Below, in pieces: positions 61,741 through 64,000 of a stretch of DNA of 64,000 nt. The stretch's first letter is position 1. The number at the start of each line of letters is the position of its first letter. Origin of the DNA: Leisingera methylohalidivorans DSM 14336 (GTDB lineage Bacteria; Pseudomonadota; Alphaproteobacteria; Rhodobacterales; Rhodobacteraceae); the NCBI RefSeq assembly GCF_000511355.1, contig NC_023135.1, forward strand, positions 2,630,371 through 2,694,370. Direction: 5' to 3'. Made by a program: the position numbers and the translations under genes. The notes below the pieces were generated by a model that made no database searches, had not been told where the DNA came from, and saw nothing but the letters and a program-made list of their open reading frames with translations.

Positions 61741-62657
61741 CACTGATCTCCCCGGCTTGCCGCGACGCCCTGCAGCTTTGGCTGGAGCGTTTGGGCGGGC
61801 TGGAGGATGCCTCTGCCAACACGCTGACCGCCTATCGCAGCGATGTCAGCGCTTTTCTGGCCTTTATGACAGCGCATTCCGGCGGCCCCCAGGGCCTGGG
61901 TGCGCTGGCCCGGATCACCACTGCTGATATGCGCGCCTGGATGGCGTCGGAGCGCGGCTCCGGCACGGGGGCCCGCTCGCTGGCGCGCAAACTGTCCGCA
62001 GTGAAGACCTTTTACCGCTGGCTGGCGGAGCGCGAAGGGTTTGAGCCTGCGGCGGTGCTGTCCGCCCGGGCGCCGAAATTCCAGAGGAAACTGCCCCGCC
62101 CGCTGGCGCCGGATGCCGCCAAGGCGGTGCTGGAAACGGTAGAGCTGCAATCGCAAACCGGCTGGGTCGCGGCGCGGGATGCGGCGGTGGTGACGCTGCT
62201 TTACGGCTGCGGGCTGCGGATCTCCGAGGCGCTGGGACTGACTGGCGCCGACGCGCCGCTGCCGCCGGTGCTGCGCATCCTGGGCAAGGGCAGGAAAGAA
62301 CGCGTGGTGCCGGTGCTGCCCGCCGCGCGCGATGCAGTGGATCGCTACCTTTCACTGTGCCCGCATCCGCAGGAGGCGGGCGCACCGCTGTTCCGCGGGG
62401 TGCGGGGCGGCGCGCTGAACCCGCGCCAGATCCAGGGGGTGATGGCCCGCACCCGCGCCCAGCTGGGCCTGCCCGCGACCGCAACGCCGCACGCCCTGCG
62501 CCACAGCTTTGCCACCCATCTGCTGGAGGCCGGCGGCGATTTGAGGGCCATTCAGGAATTACTGGGGCACGCCTCGCTATCGACCACCCAGGCCTATACG
62601 GCGGTGGACACCACCCATCTGATGGAGGTCTACATGCGGGCGCATCCCAAGGCATGA
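61737..62657 (+). CDS. xerC: Tyrosine recombinase XerC
   Basis: 306 aa. It acts with XerD at the dif site to resolve chromosome dimers. The N-terminal SAM-like core-binding domain (about 10-100) includes TLTAYRSDVSAFLAFM. The catalytic residues are all visible: R161 (CGLRISEALGL), K185 (GKGRKERV), H252 and R255 (PHALRHSFATHLLEAGGDLR), H278 (LLGHASLSTTQAYT) and nucleophile Y287. It overlaps the DUF484 gene by 4 bp. No dif site is evident near the gene. Confidence 0.95.
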   Translation: MTLISPACRDALQLWLERLGGLEDASANTLTAYRSDVSAFLAFMTAHSGGPQGLGALARITTADMRAWMASERGSGTGARSLARKLSAVKTFYRWLAEREGFEPAAVLSARAPKFQRKLPRPLAPDAAKAVLETVELQSQTGWVAARDAAVVTLLYGCGLRISEALGLTGADAPLPPVLRILGKGRKERVVPVLPAARDAVDRYLSLCPHPQEAGAPLFRGVRGGALNPRQIQGVMARTRAQLGLPATATPHALRHSFATHLLEAGGDLRAIQELLGHASLSTTQAYTAVDTTHLMEVYMRAHPKA

Positions 62658-62708
62658 CTTGCCCCCAACGGCTGACTGGCCTTTGCTGACATCAGGGAGG
62701 CCTGCCGC

Positions 62709-62936
62709 ATGCCTGCAACCGAACCCGATTACCCGGTCCTGATCAGCGTTCTCAGCTGTCCAGCTTGCGGGCATGAGACCGCTGAAGAAATGCCGCAGGA
62801 CAGCTGTCAGTGGTTTCATGAATGCCCGGCCTGCCGCGCCTTGCTGCGACCAAAACCCGGTGATTGCTGCGTTTTCTGCTCATACGGCAGTGTCCCCTGC
62901 CCGCCGGTTCAGACCGGCGGCACCTGCTGCGGCTAG
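62709..62936 (+). CDS. GDCCVxC-domain small Cys-rich protein
   Basis: 75 aa, preceded by GGGAGG. Nine cysteines are arranged as CPACGHE, DSCQWFHECPACRALLRPK and the family signature PGDCCVFCSYGSVPCPPVQ, plus a terminal GGTCCG. The first two pairs form a zinc-ribbon-like site. Families with GDCCVxC include selenocysteine-containing relatives, but here cysteine is used throughout. It probably binds metal or takes part in metal/redox homeostasis. It lies 51 bp downstream of xerC. Confidence 0.8.
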   Translation: MPATEPDYPVLISVLSCPACGHETAEEMPQDSCQWFHECPACRALLRPKPGDCCVFCSYGSVPCPPVQTGGTCCG

Positions 62937-63017
62937 CGCTGCGGCGCCTCTGTATTGTTAAAATGCGTTCTATTTTCATGGCGGCGGGAAAGCTGCTGTT
63001 AAGGCGCTGCGGGCTTG

Positions 63018-63053
63018 ATGGCAGAAATCGATCCAGAAAGGATTCTGCCATGA
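63018..63053 (+). promoter_or_regulatory. Eleven-codon leader ORF and hairpin spanning the next start codon
   Basis: ATG at 63018 encodes MAEIDPERILP and stops at TGA 63051-63053, overlapping the downstream ATG (63050-63052) as ATGA. The same segment folds: ATGGCAGAA (63018-63026) is the reverse complement of TTCTGCCAT (63043-63051), putting the downstream start in the stem and its AAAGGA ribosome binding site in the loop. This suggests translational coupling or structure-controlled initiation. Confidence 0.45.
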
Positions 63054-63262
63054 CCAGTTCCGGCTATTCAGCCATGTTTGCCGATGGCGCCCCTGCCGCC
63101 CCTGCCCCGCCGCCCGGGACGCAACCCCGGGAGCGGACACGCAACCGGCCCTCCAAAGCACCCTTCTCCCCGCCTGATATCACCGACCCCGTTCCCTTTG
63201 GCCAGCGGATGGCCCGTATCCAGTTCTTCAAGGGTACGGAAATCCGCCCGAAGCTGCATTGA
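63050..63262 (+). CDS. Small Pro-rich protein, unknown function
   Basis: 70 aa from ATG 63050, with AAAGGA 9 bases upstream. It begins MTSSGYSAMFADGAPAAPAP, followed by a Pro/Arg-rich stretch and the more conserved-looking C-terminus DPVPFGQRMARIQFFKGTEI. It is predicted to be soluble and partly disordered. It lies 39 bp upstream of pcs and is probably co-transcribed with it. No family is recognised. Confidence 0.6.
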   Translation: MTSSGYSAMFADGAPAAPAPPPGTQPRERTRNRPSKAPFSPPDITDPVPFGQRMARIQFFKGTEIRPKLH

Positions 63263-63301
63263 ACGCTTGCGGGATCGGGGCAAATTCGCCATCACGGGCG
63301 C

Positions 63302-64000
63302 ATGACACCTCAGATCCGCGCCCTTTCCGTTCATCTGCTGACTGCAACCGGTGCCGTGTTCGCCATGCTGGCGATGCTGGCGGCGGCGGATGGCAACTGG
63401 AGCCTGATGTTTGTCTGGCTTGTGGTTGCCTTTGCCGTTGACGGCGTGGATGGCCCGCTGGCGCGGCATTATCACGTCAAACGCTACTCGCCGGAATTCG
63501 ACGGGGTGCTGCTGGACCTGATCATCGACTACCTGACCTATGTCTTCATTCCCGCCTTTGCGCTGTTCCAATCGGGGCTGATGGCGGGCTGGACCGGCTG
63601 GTTTGCCATCATCGTGATCACCTTTGGCAGCGCGATGTATTTCGCCGACACCAGGATGAAGACCAAGGACAATTCCTTTGCCGGCTTTCCCGGCTGCTGG
63701 AATATGCTGGTGCTGGTGATCTTTGCCCTGGAGCCGAGCCATTGGACCAGCCTGATCCTGGTGACGCTGCTGTCCGTGGCGATGTTCCTGCCGCTGAAAT
63801 TCATTCATCCGGTGCGCACCATGCGCTGGCGCAAGGTGTCATTGCCGATGGCGCTGGCCTGGACCTTCTTTGCCGGCTGGGCCGCCTGGGTTGATTTCCA
63901 CCCCGCCAGCTGGGCGCATTGGGGGCTGGTGGTGACATCGGTCTACCTGCTGTTTGTCGGCATTGCCCAGCAAATCATTCCTGAACAGCGCCGCTCGGCG
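63302..64000 (+). CDS. pcs: Phosphatidylcholine synthase (partial, C-terminus at window edge)
   Basis: The visible 233 residues start at the ATG 63302 and remain open to the window end. It is a CDP-alcohol phosphotransferase with about eight helices. The active-site motif is D47-x2-D50-G51-x2-A54-R55...D67..D72 in VDGVDGPLARHYHVKRYSPEFDGVLLDLIIDYLTYVF, the Pcs variant that condenses choline with CDP-diacylglycerol. KFIHPVRTMRWRKVSLPMALAW and the C-terminal AQQIIPEQR are also typical. It makes phosphatidylcholine, a major lipid in many alphaproteobacteria. Confidence 0.93.
   Translation, partial: MTPQIRALSVHLLTATGAVFAMLAMLAAADGNWSLMFVWLVVAFAVDGVDGPLARHYHVKRYSPEFDGVLLDLIIDYLTYVFIPAFALFQSGLMAGWTGWFAIIVITFGSAMYFADTRMKTKDNSFAGFPGCWNMLVLVIFALEPSHWTSLILVTLLSVAMFLPLKFIHPVRTMRWRKVSLPMALAWTFFAGWAAWVDFHPASWAHWGLVVTSVYLLFVGIAQQIIPEQRRSA

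Noticed and set aside
61737..62657. Phage-type integrase instead of XerC
   Set aside because: Length, XerC-like core and coupling to a DUF484 gene match chromosomal XerC, and there are no phage genes or att-like repeats nearby.
1..64000. tRNA, rRNA, CRISPR or complete insertion sequence
   Set aside because: No cloverleaf-like or rRNA-like sequence, spaced direct repeats, or transposase with terminal inverted repeats was seen on reading both strands; tRNA-scanning software was not available.

Overview
The window is a compact, high-GC chromosomal stretch from an alphaproteobacterium. It most likely comes from the Rhodobacteraceae (roseobacter group, Leisingera/Phaeobacter-like). The support is the aa3 oxidase operon order coxB-ctaB-small ORF-ctaG-ctaE-surf1-thrC-M16 peptidase, a tad locus with a small Flp variant, a Pcs-type phosphatidylcholine synthase, ligase-associated helicase/PdeM genes, and the dispersed CCGGCGGG..GTATTTTTGG terminator motif that I associate with this family. 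The genus is inference. No rRNA, tRNA, CRISPR array or intact insertion sequence was found.

Layout. 1-1707: the start of a GlcD-like flavin oxidase (cut by the window edge) and an exported MBL-fold protein. 1893-9401 (minus): a respiratory operon, coxB-ctaB-small membrane ORF-ctaG-ctaE-surf1, continuing into thrC, an M16 peptidase and a RimJ-type acetyltransferase through 1-4 bp overlaps. A textbook FNR-type box lies in the divergent gap to tldD. 9598-17047 (plus): tldD, dprA, topA and a two-subunit 3-oxoacid CoA-transferase. 17048-19909: a poorly conserved, gene-poor patch with apparent gene remnants, a small membrane protein, two tiny exported-peptide ORFs and a TetR regulator with two palindromic operators. 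19917-20723: a lytic transglycosylase.

21079-33547 (plus): a Tad (Flp) pilus locus. It has three flp-type pilin genes (two nearly identical, one divergent), cpaB, secretin cpaC, an OmpA-like lipoprotein, cpaE, cpaF, tadB, tadC, two TPR lipoproteins, the prepilin peptidase and an AAA ATPase. Pilins are cleaved by the peptidase, assembled on the TadB/TadC platform by CpaF and exported through CpaC, with the lipoproteins as likely outer-membrane assembly factors. No tadE/F/G pseudopilin genes are present here. 33638-37225: ligase-associated DEXH helicase, PdeM nuclease and a hotdog thioesterase. 37317-41050 (minus): folD, chorismate mutase, fhs and a MOSC protein (one-carbon folate metabolism). 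41321-50161 (minus): ftsH, tilS and the complete Tol-Pal envelope system (ybgC-tolQ-tolR-tolA-tolB-pal-cpoB). 50223-54154 (minus): thpR, an unknown protein, and ruvB-ruvA-ruvC for Holliday junction processing. 54481-60003: a DUF1127 protein, a small membrane protein, prmA, an MFS transporter and priA. 60085-64000 (plus): fructose-6-phosphate aldolase/transaldolase, DUF484-xerC, a GDCCVxC small protein, a small Pro-rich protein behind an overlapping leader ORF, and the start of pcs.

The coding content is mostly conserved housekeeping. The less expected signals are regulatory or structural: the FNR box, mutually exclusive hairpins between ompA and cpaE, tandem TTTTCGAAAA palindromes before the helicase gene, a perfect 36-bp palindrome next to ruvB, REP-like hairpins in minus-strand gaps, and several genes of 42-59 codons.
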